Shown here one piece after another: positions 1-8,701 of a stretch of 64,000 nucleotides of DNA (the first letter of the stretch is position 1; each line of letters opens with the position of its first letter). The notes under the pieces were generated by a model. The model saw only the letters and a program-made list of their open reading frames with translations. It was not told the origin of the DNA and did not search any database. Both the position numbers and the translations under genes were made by a program. Origin of the DNA: Pseudomonas fragi (GTDB lineage: Bacteria; Pseudomonadota; Gammaproteobacteria; Pseudomonadales; Pseudomonadaceae); the NCBI RefSeq assembly GCF_002269505.1, contig NZ_NQKQ01000028.1, positions 1 to 64,000 of the forward strand, written 5' to 3'.

Positions 1-9
1 TTAATACCT

Positions 10-52
10 GTAAACGATGTACCCGGTCTTAAACGTAAACGATGTACCCGGT
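10..52. repeat. Two direct 18-bp repeats, possible IS21-like element end
   Basis: GTAAACGATGTACCCGGT occurs at 10-27 and again at 35-52, identical and 25 bp apart. Repeated blocks of this sort near the terminus are typical of IS21-family elements, so this may be the end of an element lying mostly left of the window. No transposase is visible inside the window, so the assignment is inference. Confidence 0.4.
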
Positions 53-67
53 TTCTACCCACCCTGG

Positions 68-152
68 CCCTCTCCCAGAGGGAGAGGGGACTAAAAGCAA
101 AAGCAGGTTTGCGCAACGCCCCCAATCAGCCCCCTCTCCCTCCGGGAGAGGG
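68..152. repeat. Pair of REP-like inverted repeats
   Basis: CCCTCTCCC-AGA-GGGAGAGGG lies at 68-88 and CCCTCTCCC-TCC-GGGAGAGGG at 132-152. Each is a perfect 9-bp stem with a 3-nt loop, and the second is followed by TTGGGGTGAGG. This resembles extragenic palindromes dispersed through many proteobacterial genomes. The pair sits between the possible IS end and the oprG promoter region. Confidence 0.65.
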
Positions 153-207
153 TTGGGGTGAGGACGCTCTTGGCAATTAACGAATTTTTCACAACTTCAC
201 GCTTTCA

Positions 208-221
208 TTGAGCTGGGTCAA
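208..221 (+). promoter_or_regulatory. Anr/FNR-like half-site pair upstream of oprG
   Basis: TTGAGCTGGGTCAA has the TTGA-N6-TCAA layout of an Anr/FNR box (consensus TTGAT-N4-ATCAA), with G instead of T/A at the two inner positions. It lies about 70 bp before the oprG start. OprG in P. aeruginosa is reported to respond to anaerobiosis through Anr, which makes the site plausible but unproven here. Confidence 0.4.
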
Positions 222-286
222 CTGAACAGGCCCGGGCGCTCATTACCATTGGTTATATAAATTTTAAATATCCCAATGGAGCTCCC

Positions 287-985
287 ATGCACAAGTCTTT
301 GCTCAGCGCAGCCGCCCTTGCGCTCGCCGTCGTCGCACCTCTGGCACACGCGCACACGGAAGGCGACATCATCGTCCGTGCCGGTGCCATCACGGTAAAC
401 CCTAAGGCCGACAGCTCCAGCGTCAAGGTTGACCAGGGCCCGCTGGCAGGTGCCGATCTGGGCGGCAAGGCGACCATGAGCAGCGACACGCAATTGGGTC
501 TGAACTTCGCCTACATGATCACCGACCATGTGGGTATCGAACTGCTGGCAGCTACACCGTTTGAGCATGACGTCAAACTCAAGGGCACCGGCCTGGCAGC
601 CGCCAACGGCAAACTGGGTACCCTCAAGCACTTGCCGCCAACCCTGAGCGTTGTGTACTACCCGCTGGACTCCAAGTCGGTATTCCAGCCTTACGTCGGT
701 GCCGGTATCAACTACACCTGGATCTACGACGAACACGTTGGCAGCCGCGCCAGCGCCGAAGGTTTCGACAACTTCAAGGCAAAAAACTCCTGGGGTATGG
801 CATGGCAGTTGGGTGCTGACTACATGCTGACCGACAACATCATGATCAACGCCCAGGCGCGCTATATCGATATCGATACCCGTGCCACCGTGGAAAACAA
901 CGCCGTTGCACCGGGCACTCGTGCCAAGGTCAACGTAGACGTTGATCCTTGGGTTTACATGGTTGGCCTGGGCTACAAGTTCTAA
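287..985 (+). CDS. oprG: OmpW-family outer membrane protein OprG
   Basis: A 232-residue OmpW-family beta-barrel of the outer membrane, a narrow channel thought to pass small hydrophobic molecules or amino acids. Residues 1 to about 22 form a signal peptide with a cleavage site after AHA. The mature protein shows alternating strand pattern and ends VDVDPWVYMVGLGYKF with a terminal Phe, the usual barrel-assembly signature and very close to P. aeruginosa OprG. Length is normal for the family. The ATG has GGAG seven bases upstream. It is transcribed alone, with a possible Anr site upstream and a strong bidirectional terminator directly after it. Confidence 0.9.
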   Translation: MHKSLLSAAALALAVVAPLAHAHTEGDIIVRAGAITVNPKADSSSVKVDQGPLAGADLGGKATMSSDTQLGLNFAYMITDHVGIELLAATPFEHDVKLKGTGLAAANGKLGTLKHLPPTLSVVYYPLDSKSVFQPYVGAGINYTWIYDEHVGSRASAEGFDNFKAKNSWGMAWQLGADYMLTDNIMINAQARYIDIDTRATVENNAVAPGTRAKVNVDVDPWVYMVGLGYKF

Positions 986-998
986 ACCCGGCAATCAT

Positions 999-1028
999 AA
1001 AAAAGGCGCCTGTGAAGGCGCCTTTTTT
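999..1028. terminator. Bidirectional terminator between oprG and the epimerase gene
   Basis: AAAAAGGCGCCT, a short GTGA loop and AGGCGCCTTTTT form a near-perfect hairpin with an A tract on one side and a T tract on the other. It can end both oprG (plus) and the converging minus-strand epimerase gene. Confidence 0.9.
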
Positions 1029-1043
1029 GTGGGCAAAAGTTGC

Positions 1044-1973
1044 TTAGCGGCCTAGCAGACGCGCCAGCCCGACGCTCATTGGCGTGGTTTCACCCAGTGT
1101 AAAGCGTTGCAACAGACGGCTGTTGTCGGCCCGGGAGTGACGAATATCACCCGAACGGGCCGGGCCGTGGCTGATCGGCGGCAACTCGCCGACGACTTCG
1201 CTCAGGGCCGCAAGCATTTGGTTGAGCGTAGTGGCTTTGTTCAGGCCAACGTTCACTGCGCCTTCTTCAGCGTTCTCGGTTTCAACGGCTTGCACCAGAA
1301 TCTTGACCAGATCGCCAACGTAGACGAAGTCACGCGTTTGTTCACCATCACCGAAAATGGTGATCGGCAAACCCTTTTCAGCGCGCTCACTGAAAATGCT
1401 GATCACGCCCGAGTAAGGCGAGGATGGATCCTGGCGTGGGCCAAAGATGTTGAAGAAGCGGAAGATAACCGGCTCAAGGCCATGCTGGCGACGATAGAAA
1501 TCCAGGTAGTACTCACTGGACAGCTTGTCAGCCGCATACGGCGTCAGCGGTGCTTTAGGGGTGTCTTCAACAATCGACTCACCTTCGCCGTTATTGCCGT
1601 AGACCGCAGCACTGGAAGCGAAAACAACGCGCTTGATGCCCGCCTCGCGCATGGCTTCGCACACGTTCAGGGTACCGATGAAGTTGCTTTGATGGGTACG
1701 CACCGGGTCGTCTACCGAGGCTTGCACCGAAGCAACGGCTGCCAGGTGAACCACCGCGCTGCAACCGGCCATGACTTTGGCAACCAGCGCGGCATCGGCC
1801 ACATCACCTTCAATCAGTTCGACCCGCGAGTTGTCCATTGGCAAGTTGCTGCGTTTGCCTGTGGACATGTCATCGAGAATTCTTACGGAGTAGCCTTTGG
1901 CCAACAAGGCGTCAACCAGGTTGGAGCCAATAAAACCGGCGCCACCGGTGATTAAAACGGGAGCATCAACCAT
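1044..1973 (-). CDS. NAD-dependent sugar-nucleotide epimerase (GalE/WbpP-like extended SDR)
   Basis: 309 residues. The N-terminal nucleotide-binding motif is VLITGGAGFIGSNLVDALL and the later catalytic block has the SSAAVYG Ser region followed by TPYAADKLSSEYY (Tyr-X3-Lys), as in extended short-chain dehydrogenases acting on UDP- or dTDP-sugars. The likely role is 4-epimerisation of a UDP-hexose for surface polysaccharide; the exact sugar cannot be read. I start at ATG 1973 because the family begins just before VLITGG; an in-frame ATG at 2012 would add 13 unlikely residues. It overlaps the stop of the upstream reductase gene by 8 bp, so the two are probably translated together. Confidence 0.85.
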   Translation of the reverse strand: MVDAPVLITGGAGFIGSNLVDALLAKGYSVRILDDMSTGKRSNLPMDNSRVELIEGDVADAALVAKVMAGCSAVVHLAAVASVQASVDDPVRTHQSNFIGTLNVCEAMREAGIKRVVFASSAAVYGNNGEGESIVEDTPKAPLTPYAADKLSSEYYLDFYRRQHGLEPVIFRFFNIFGPRQDPSSPYSGVISIFSERAEKGLPITIFGDGEQTRDFVYVGDLVKILVQAVETENAEEGAVNVGLNKATTLNQMLAALSEVVGELPPISHGPARSGDIRHSRADNSRLLQRFTLGETTPMSVGLARLLGR

Positions 1974-2853
1974 GACGATAAAACCTGTCCAGTAAAGCGG
2001 GAAGAGCCGCACGCCAGGCGCGAGGCTTTATCCCGAAGGTGTGTAGAATTTTTTTGCAGGCCAGCACCGCGTGCTGGGGCTCTTCGGCTGCATCCGGGCG
2101 CGCGGCATGTGCCTGCGGTGTAGGCGCTTCAATTGCCAGCGGATGTTGCAGGTTGCGGGCTTCGGCCAGGATCGCCTGCCCCAGCGCCAGCGGGGTTGTC
2201 GCTTCATGCCCGGCGTAGTGGTACGTCCCCCACAGCGGCGCCGCGCAATCAAGCTGTTTGAGTACCGAGATAATCACCCGCGCGGCATCATCCACCGGCG
2301 TCGGGTTGCCCCGTCGGTCATCGGCCATCAACAGCTCACCCGGCTTTTCGGCCTGGGCCAGAAACCGCCCAAGCGTGCCATCGGGGCTGTCATCGAGCAG
2401 CCAGCCAAAACGCAGCAACACATGTTGCGGGCAAATCGCCCGCACACTTTGCTCGATACGCCACAACGCCTGCCCACGGATTCCAAGCGGGACGGGTTCG
2501 TCCTTTTCGCTGTAGGCCGTTGCACGCGAGCCATCGAACACCCGATAGCTGGAAGGTTGCAGCAAGGTGATGTTGTGATGCTGGCACAACTCGGCCAAAC
2601 GCTCGACAGCGCGTTCCTGACTAGCAAGCCGGGCCTCGCTTACTGACTGCGCCTGAAACCAGTCGAAGTAGTAGGCCAGGTTGATGACGGCATCCGGGCG
2701 GGTGTCATCGAGCAACTGCGTGAGGCTCGCGGCGTCCCAACCGTCTTGCGGCGGGCGCGGGGCTAGGAAATTGATGTCTTCCTCGGCTCCCAGACGAATC
2801 AGCGCCTGCCCGAGGGCATTTCCGCCGCCCAATAACATAAGGCGCATTCGCAT
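1966..2853 (-). CDS. RmlD-like NAD(P)-dependent sugar reductase family protein
   Basis: 295 residues, similar in plan to dTDP-4-dehydrorhamnose reductase (RmlD substrate-binding family). The N-terminus has LMLLGGGNALGQALI as its dinucleotide-binding turn, then PDAVINLAYYFDWF and LLQPSSYRVFDG (Ser/Tyr region), and GNPTPVDDAARVI in the C-terminal part. The glycine motif is GGGNALG rather than the standard GxxGxxG of RmlD, so the activity may differ. It precedes and overlaps the epimerase gene, suggesting joint work on a nucleotide sugar. Function is assigned by fold only. Confidence 0.7.
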   Translation of the reverse strand: MRMRLMLLGGGNALGQALIRLGAEEDINFLAPRPPQDGWDAASLTQLLDDTRPDAVINLAYYFDWFQAQSVSEARLASQERAVERLAELCQHHNITLLQPSSYRVFDGSRATAYSEKDEPVPLGIRGQALWRIEQSVRAICPQHVLLRFGWLLDDSPDGTLGRFLAQAEKPGELLMADDRRGNPTPVDDAARVIISVLKQLDCAAPLWGTYHYAGHEATTPLALGQAILAEARNLQHPLAIEAPTPQAHAARPDAAEEPQHAVLACKKILHTFGIKPRAWRAALPALLDRFYRHG

Positions 2854-2997
2854 AAAGTATGCAGGCTCAGTCTATTCAGAACGATGATGTATACCAGAAA
2901 ATCAGCCGTGAAAGCTGCTGACCATAATCAAGATAGCCGTATTTTGCGGGTTTCTGACCCACTCGTCACTGACAAACTGCCTCATGCTAAAAGGCCT

Positions 2998-5133
2998 TCA
3001 TTGAGATCTGGGCGGAACATCCGTCAGTAATACGCCAGACCGCTGCGCCAAAGCCTGCGCTGGCGGCGTTTGTTCCGGCTCACGCACGGGCATCAGAAAC
3101 CCCTGTGGATAATGTTGCGCGAAATGTACATCTGCCGACTTATCCACAAGCTTTTTCAGCCGGTCGTTGAACGCCCGGCTCACGGTGTTCTGCGCCCCGG
3201 ACATGGTCCGGAACTGCGCAGTGATGGTCACGCCGTCGAGGTTCATGCTGTCGACCCCGAAGATCGTCAGCGAACCTTGCAGGCTAAGCCTGAGCAACGG
3301 GTCTTCACTGATCTGGTTCCCAGCCTCGCGGATCAGGGCCGTGGCTTTATCCATATCCGTGTCATAGGTGAACTGCACTGAGAAAAAGGCATAGGCAAAC
3401 TGCCGCGAATGGTTGATCACCGCCTTGATTTGCCCAAAAGGCACCGAGTGGACAAAGCCACGCGAGTCTCGCAAGCGCAGGGTACGGATGGTCAACCCCT
3501 CGACGGTGCCGGCATGAGCGGAGTCGATCACCACCCAATCGCCGACCGAGATGGTGTCTTCAATAATGATAAACAGCCCGGTGATCACGTCCTGCACCAA
3601 CTGCTGGGAACCAAAGCCGATGGCCAGGCCTATCACCCCGGCGCCCGCCAGGAAGGGCGCGACGTTCACCCCCAGATTGGCCATTGTGGTGATGGTGCAG
3701 ATCACCACCAGAATCACTTTTATGGCGTTGCGCGCCAACGGCAGGATGGTTTTGATCCGCGTACTGGGCTCATGGCTGCCGCGCCGGTTGGTGGCAGGTT
3801 CCAGCGCCTGTTGGATAGCCGTATCGAGCACGACCCAGGTCAGCCACGTCACCAGCAAGATCAGCAGAATATGGCCCAGCGAATCACTGATGACCTTGCC
3901 GGTACTGCTGTCAGAAGCAAAGGCCAGCAACGAAAAACCCCAGATTTTCGCCAGCAACTCAATAAAGGTCACGGCCAGAGCAATACGCAGCAATGCATAC
4001 ACCACGCTTATAAAGCGCTCTTTATAGGCACCCGCATGCTGAGTTCGCGAGCGGAAGGAATGGTGCAAAACCGTGCTCAAAAAAACCGTACCGATCAGCA
4101 AACCCGATGTCAGCAACGCACTGCGCAAAGCTCGCTCGCTGCCCTCCCCTACGCCCAGTAAATTGCGCGCGCTGACCAGCAACATCAGCAACACAGGCCA
4201 ATACCAGAGCACCGAAAAAATACGTAATGACTCCTGCAAGGCGGGTTGCCCCAGGCGTTGTGCCAAAGCCCGATTGCGTATCAGGTGGGCGACTGGACGG
4301 CGCAGCCGCACCACCAGCCAGGCAAAAATGCCGCAGGCAACCAGCCCCGCAAAAACCGATAGACAGCTGGCAATATTGCCACCGATTTGCAGCGCAATTT
4401 GCGGGCTGCCCATCGCATCACTCAACGCCGAAGAAAAGCCGATCAGGAACAACGGGGTTTTCGAGTACTTGCGAATGATCTGCACCGCACGCCGCTTGTG
4501 CCCCGTCTCGAACAAGGTGCTGAGGGACAGCACCAGTGCCACGCAAAACACCCCGCCGCTACCGGCATAGGTCAGGCTCAGACCGAACGAGCGGCCCAGT
4601 GTGTCTTGCAAGAATCGGCTGGCGTACAGGGTTAACAACAAGGACAGCAGCGCTGGCAGCATATACGGCGCCACATACCTGACCAGTGCCTGAACCCGTG
4701 GTCGGGTTGCAATATAGCGTGCTGCCACCAGATAACGCGCCAGCCATCGCCCGGCAAACATCAGCCCGAAAAACGCGCCAAACCAGATAACCGACAACAG
4801 GAAAAAATCGGCCAGCCCGCTCCATGAAGGATGGCTGGATGCCTGCTCGACCAGTACCCCCACTTCGTCTGCCGCACGCTCAGTACGCAGCCCCCAGGTA
4901 TCCAGCAGGTGCATGCTCAGGCCCAGTTTGTCCTGAACCTCGTCCATGCCAGCACCCAGCGCCCCCAGCAGACCGCCATCAACCAGAACCGGCGGTTTGC
5001 CATCTGTCTCTTCGGCCTTGATCACGGACGCCAGCGTGGGCGCGGCATGGAGCAGGCCGTTGCCTGAAAACAACACGACGAACAACAAAATCAACGTTTT
5101 GAATTTGAACAAACCCGGGGGCCTCCTGAGCAT
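2998..5133 (-). CDS. Large MscS-family mechanosensitive channel (YbiO-like)
   Basis: 711 residues from ATG 5133. A signal peptide (LFKFKTLILLFVVLFSGNGL) is followed by a short periplasmic stretch and about ten hydrophobic segments. The MscS core follows: pore-lining helix FLAGAGVIGLAIGFGSQQLV, then IIIEDTISVGDWVVID of the beta domain and the cytoplasmic cage region. The architecture and length match the YbiO group of large MscS homologues that release solutes on hypo-osmotic shock. An in-frame ATG at 5277 would add 48 residues without membrane character, so the signal peptide decides the start, although no good ribosome site is seen close to it. It lies upstream of the two sugar genes on the same strand with a 144-bp gap. 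Confidence 0.85.
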   Translation of the reverse strand: MLRRPPGLFKFKTLILLFVVLFSGNGLLHAAPTLASVIKAEETDGKPPVLVDGGLLGALGAGMDEVQDKLGLSMHLLDTWGLRTERAADEVGVLVEQASSHPSWSGLADFFLLSVIWFGAFFGLMFAGRWLARYLVAARYIATRPRVQALVRYVAPYMLPALLSLLLTLYASRFLQDTLGRSFGLSLTYAGSGGVFCVALVLSLSTLFETGHKRRAVQIIRKYSKTPLFLIGFSSALSDAMGSPQIALQIGGNIASCLSVFAGLVACGIFAWLVVRLRRPVAHLIRNRALAQRLGQPALQESLRIFSVLWYWPVLLMLLVSARNLLGVGEGSERALRSALLTSGLLIGTVFLSTVLHHSFRSRTQHAGAYKERFISVVYALLRIALAVTFIELLAKIWGFSLLAFASDSSTGKVISDSLGHILLILLVTWLTWVVLDTAIQQALEPATNRRGSHEPSTRIKTILPLARNAIKVILVVICTITTMANLGVNVAPFLAGAGVIGLAIGFGSQQLVQDVITGLFIIIEDTISVGDWVVIDSAHAGTVEGLTIRTLRLRDSRGFVHSVPFGQIKAVINHSRQFAYAFFSVQFTYDTDMDKATALIREAGNQISEDPLLRLSLQGSLTIFGVDSMNLDGVTITAQFRTMSGAQNTVSRAFNDRLKKLVDKSADVHFAQHYPQGFLMPVREPEQTPPAQALAQRSGVLLTDVPPRSQ

Positions 5134-5469
5134 CCTTGATAAGCCGACCGAATCGAAGTAATTAGGCTCGATACGGGGTGTGCCTGCATTTCGATCAAGG
5201 ACAGCATAGTCAATGTCACGTCGGGTGCCGGAAATAATCGGCCGGGGCCTGCCTGAAGTTGCCGGCATCCAATACACAACCAGACAAAATGTGTAGCCTT
5301 AAAATCAGCCATAACAGCCGCAATAAACACCCGACAGAGGATCCCGTGTTAAATAAATGACAAACATCACTATTGCCGGAGCACTTTGACAACCCGGATA
5401 AACAAAAACTTTAAAACTCGGTTTATCTTGCACTCCCCCAAAGACTGACTAAAGACTGCACTTATCACT

Positions 5470-5484
5470 TATAGCGCCGCTATA
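5470..5484. promoter_or_regulatory. Operator-like palindrome TATAGCG-C-CGCTATA
   Basis: Perfect 7-bp arms around a single central base, about 300 bp before the first cluster gene. The form suits a dimeric repressor or activator. The cognate protein is not encoded in the window. Confidence 0.45.
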
Positions 5485-5546
5485 GACTACAAAAACAAAC
5501 GGCGACCCAAGCTGCTTAAATAAAAAACGCACACTACAGCGCGCCC

Positions 5547-5561
5547 AATGTTTAGAACATT
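5547..5561. promoter_or_regulatory. Operator-like palindrome AATGTT-TAG-AACATT
   Basis: Perfect 6-bp arms with a 3-bp spacer, 63 bp after the first palindrome and about 215 bp before the first cluster gene. It is a different sequence from the first palindrome, so a second regulator would be implied if it is real. Confidence 0.4.
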
Positions 5562-5776
5562 AAACGGCTGCAAACTCACTTCAAAACCAGGCAGTACCGC
5601 ACAGCACCAGCCAACATGAAAGATTATGAAAGTTTCAACTGACATATTTACAAACACTTTTTCATCCCATAGAGTCAGTCACACCGGGCACTACAGGTTT
5701 GTATGCTCATTCGAGCGTTGTATTGAATTTGTAATATTTAACAGACTTGTTTGACTGACTTCCCGGAGATCGGAAA

Positions 5777-7513
5777 TTGGAAACAATGATCGATGCTATT
5801 TTGTCTGCCTTGGATAATCCACAGCAAAGCGCACTGCGCCAAATTACTGTTATAGAAGAGAACGGGGAAGAGAAAAGCATTTCCTATGCGGCGCTGGCAC
5901 AACAAGCATTGGCAGTCTCTTCAGCCCTGAGCGAACTTGGGGTTGTTCGTAATGACCTGGTTATTCTTGCCCTTCCGGCATCTATCGATCATTTGTTACT
6001 ACTGACTGGATGCGTTTTGATTGGCGCCTTGCCTTGCACCGTCGCGTTGCCTGGAAGGCTCATGGCAGACTCACCGCGCAACCAGATACATGTTGCCTGT
6101 CAATTGTTTGCCCCGCGCCTGCTGATCGCATCCGAAAGCAACACCCCCGCACTCCAGAGTTTGCTTGCCCGCCTGCCTGTGCGTGTGGTGTCGAGTGCAG
6201 AGGTGAGTGTCGCTGCCAGCGCAGGTTTTCCAGTGCGTGTGGAACGCTGCCAACCGGACAGCGGCCATCATGTGCAACTGACCTCGGGCTCGACCGGACG
6301 GCCCAAGGCCGCCATCCTCAGTCATCGCAATGTCATCGCCAACGTGCGTGGTATCGGCGGTGTGGTTGGCTACAGTGCCGAGCGCGGCGACGCCTCTGCC
6401 TCCTGGCTGCCGCTGCATCACGACATGGGCCTGGTGACGCTCCTGTCGAACCTGTATTACCAGGCGCCGCTGCTATTGATGCAACCGGCCAGTTTTATTC
6501 GCAACCCGCTTGGCTGGCTCAAACGCATGTCCAGCTTTGGTGCAACCACCACGGCGGCGCCAACGTTCGCCCTGCAGTATTGCATTCGCCGTTACCGCGA
6601 AGCGTCAATGAAAGAGGTGGATCTCAGCAAGTTGCGCAATATTTTTGTCGGCGCCGAAAGGGTGGATGAAGTCTGCCTGAGGGATTTTGCACAGACATTC
6701 TCGCCACACGGTCTTTCACGTTCTGCGCTACAACCCTGTTACGGCATGGCGGAATCGACGTTGGCGGTGACCATGCATAATACGAACTTCAATTATGACG
6801 CGCAGGCGCTCTCCTACGTCATTGCTGACCGTATCGACTCCAGTGCGGTGATCGACCATTGGCAGGCACGGCGCGCCGACGAGAACACTCACAGGGTCGA
6901 AACCGTACTGTCGATGGGCCGGCCGATTGAGGGCATGCAAGTGGCTGTGAGGGCCTTGGACCGTTCCGACGCCAAGGACCGCGAAGTAGGCGAGATATTT
7001 ATACGCGGCACCTCGGTCATGTCCGGTTATTTGCCCGCCGACGGCCAGACCGAGCAGTACCAAAGCGGCGACTGGTTTGCCACCGGCGATATAGGCTATC
7101 GAGTAGATGAACACGTGTTTGTACTCGGCCGCAAGAAAGAACTCATCATCATCCGTGGCAGTAATTATTTCCCCCATGAAATTGAAGACGTCATTGCCTC
7201 GCACCCATTATTGGCCAGCGGTGGTAATGCAATCGCGGCCTTCGGCATCTACGACGAAGCGCAGAGAACCGAGAGCCTGGCCATTCTGATTGAGCTTGAA
7301 GCGAAACAGAATCAAATAGAGCTGCGCACCCAACTTCAAAACCAGTTGCGCGAGAAGTTTGGATTTGGTGCCCACGCCATCACCTTCGTAGCACCCGGAA
7401 GTTTGCCACGCACCACCAGCAACAAACTTAAACGCCTGGAGTGTCGGACAATTTACCTCCAAACAGTAGCGGACAATAAAGACAAGACCGATATAGAGCA
7501 GGTTGTTATTTAA
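5777..7513 (+). CDS. Fatty acyl-AMP ligase (FAAL-like), first gene of the cluster
   Basis: 578 residues, an ANL-superfamily adenylating enzyme. The P-loop-like motif LTSGSTGRPKAAILSH is near residue 168, WLPLHHDMGLV near 210 is typical of fatty acyl-AMP ligases, YGMAESTLAV is the A5 region, and FVLGRKKELIIIRGSNYFP and LPRTTSNKLKR mark the C-terminal lid with the catalytic Lys. FAALs load an acyl-AMP onto an acyl carrier protein rather than CoA, which fits the free ACP gene at 8702. The start is TTG 5777, with GGAG eight bases upstream; ATG 5786 would be 17 bases from that site. First of eighteen co-directional genes. Confidence 0.85.
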   Translation: METMIDAILSALDNPQQSALRQITVIEENGEEKSISYAALAQQALAVSSALSELGVVRNDLVILALPASIDHLLLLTGCVLIGALPCTVALPGRLMADSPRNQIHVACQLFAPRLLIASESNTPALQSLLARLPVRVVSSAEVSVAASAGFPVRVERCQPDSGHHVQLTSGSTGRPKAAILSHRNVIANVRGIGGVVGYSAERGDASASWLPLHHDMGLVTLLSNLYYQAPLLLMQPASFIRNPLGWLKRMSSFGATTTAAPTFALQYCIRRYREASMKEVDLSKLRNIFVGAERVDEVCLRDFAQTFSPHGLSRSALQPCYGMAESTLAVTMHNTNFNYDAQALSYVIADRIDSSAVIDHWQARRADENTHRVETVLSMGRPIEGMQVAVRALDRSDAKDREVGEIFIRGTSVMSGYLPADGQTEQYQSGDWFATGDIGYRVDEHVFVLGRKKELIIIRGSNYFPHEIEDVIASHPLLASGGNAIAAFGIYDEAQRTESLAILIELEAKQNQIELRTQLQNQLREKFGFGAHAITFVAPGSLPRTTSNKLKRLECRTIYLQTVADNKDKTDIEQVVI

Positions 7514-7580
7514 AGTACTCGCAAGCCAGCGACACCGACAGTCTGACGCACTGCAACTTTTAAATACTGGATCACTCACT

Positions 7581-8672
7581 ATGCACACCTTGACGCAAGG
7601 TGGGGATACGGGTTTGTCACGCCATTCATTATTGAATCTGTGCGCGCAACCGGTACTTCACCGCTTATCAATATATGGCGAACTTCCTGCTCACTTGATC
7701 CAGATTATTTCGCGCGCTTGCGTGCGACTGTTGGATTCAGACATGTTGATATCGCAGACGATGCAAAACTACGAGTCTGCCGAACAATTAAACCGGCCCT
7801 CGGTGGCCCTGTCGCAGCCGACCCATGACCTGGAACTTATTCTGGAGCGCATTCAGCAAGACGGTCTGGCGTTGCACTACCGATCTTTCATGCAGAACTT
7901 CGCCCATTTGTTTTCGCTGTTCCTGACACCGGATCAATATGCACGGGCCCGCGCCAGCATTGATGCCGGCAGCGCCCTGCGCTTCCTGATGAGCGATGCC
8001 GGCGGCCCTTCCCTCACTAGCTGGCGCACTATTGCGCAGCCGGAAGGGGATGGTTTCAAGCTGCATATCGACAAGGTATGGGGCATGTACGCCAACCTTG
8101 ACGGTATGGCAATCGTTGCCGCCCGCACGCCGGGCTCGTTTTTCCCGTCGGCCTTCCTGGTCTGGCCCGAGCAATACAAGACCCTCAAGCGAACCCTCTG
8201 CGGCGAGCCCTTTCTCGGCGATGTCGTGCAGTTGGGTAACGCCAAGGGCACGGTGCAGGTCGCCCAGGAGGATCGCCTGACAGTGGGCGGGCCTGCGGTA
8301 CTCAAAAAATATCTGACGACGGTACGGCCTTTTCTGGTGCGCGCACTGATGGCCCATGTTGACTGGCTGGAAAGTCAGGGACGCCTCGAACTCACGCCGG
8401 ACGAACGCGCGTCCCGCGACTTCATCGCCGCCGCCGCCCGCGCCAAGACGCTCTCCGATCGCTACGAGAGCGAAGACGTGCAGCGAGTGCTGGCACTGAA
8501 ACTCGCCTCCAATGAACTGCTTTTGCATCTGGTCAGCCGCGGCGCCGTGGCGAGTTTTCTCGACCAGCGTGACCTGTTGGCGTTTACCAAAATGGAAGGC
8601 AGCTCTTACCGCTGTTACCACGAATTGCGCGCCAGCATGCGCGTAGCCAAGCCTGAATCCGACTCACTCTAA
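7581..8672 (+). CDS. Divergent acyl-CoA dehydrogenase-like protein
   Basis: 363 residues. The central part (GFKLHIDKVWGMYANLDGM, followed by AIVAARTPG) matches the middle beta domain of acyl-CoA dehydrogenases, and the helical C-terminal part carries KMEGSSY where the family has the catalytic EGT motif. The usual N-terminal TEP-GSD flavin motif is weak (SDAGGPSLTSWRT). It may act on an acyl chain held on the adjacent ACP, either desaturating it or serving as a non-redox partner. I start at ATG 7581; an open frame back to 7503 overlaps the FAAL gene and lacks family similarity. The ribosome site is poor, so translation coupling is possible. Confidence 0.65.
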   Translation: MHTLTQGGDTGLSRHSLLNLCAQPVLHRLSIYGELPAHLIQIISRACVRLLDSDMLISQTMQNYESAEQLNRPSVALSQPTHDLELILERIQQDGLALHYRSFMQNFAHLFSLFLTPDQYARARASIDAGSALRFLMSDAGGPSLTSWRTIAQPEGDGFKLHIDKVWGMYANLDGMAIVAARTPGSFFPSAFLVWPEQYKTLKRTLCGEPFLGDVVQLGNAKGTVQVAQEDRLTVGGPAVLKKYLTTVRPFLVRALMAHVDWLESQGRLELTPDERASRDFIAAAARAKTLSDRYESEDVQRVLALKLASNELLLHLVSRGAVASFLDQRDLLAFTKMEGSSYRCYHELRASMRVAKPESDSL

Positions 8673-8701
8673 TCCGCTCTAACCCCCCAGGAGAAGCACC
8701 T

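Larger units (their letters stand above)
5134..5776. other. AT-rich non-coding region ahead of the biosynthetic cluster
   Basis: About 640 bp between the divergent channel gene and the cluster without a credible gene. The second half is clearly richer in A and T than its surroundings. It carries a perfect TTGACA at 5386-5391 with only a weak TTTAAA 18 bp downstream, two 15-bp palindromes (listed separately), and a direct repeat AAAGACTG at 5440 and 5451, one helical turn apart. It must hold the promoter of the cluster; no single promoter can be chosen with confidence. Confidence 0.6.

Noticed and set aside
218..994. Minus-strand open frame covering oprG
   Set aside because: It is the complement of a clear OmpW-family gene with signal peptide; the antisense translation has no domain.
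5397..5427. Inverted repeat GATAAAC ... GTTTATC
   Set aside because: The 7-bp arms are 17 bp apart in AT-rich DNA, where such matches are common by chance; the two tighter palindromes nearby are better candidates.
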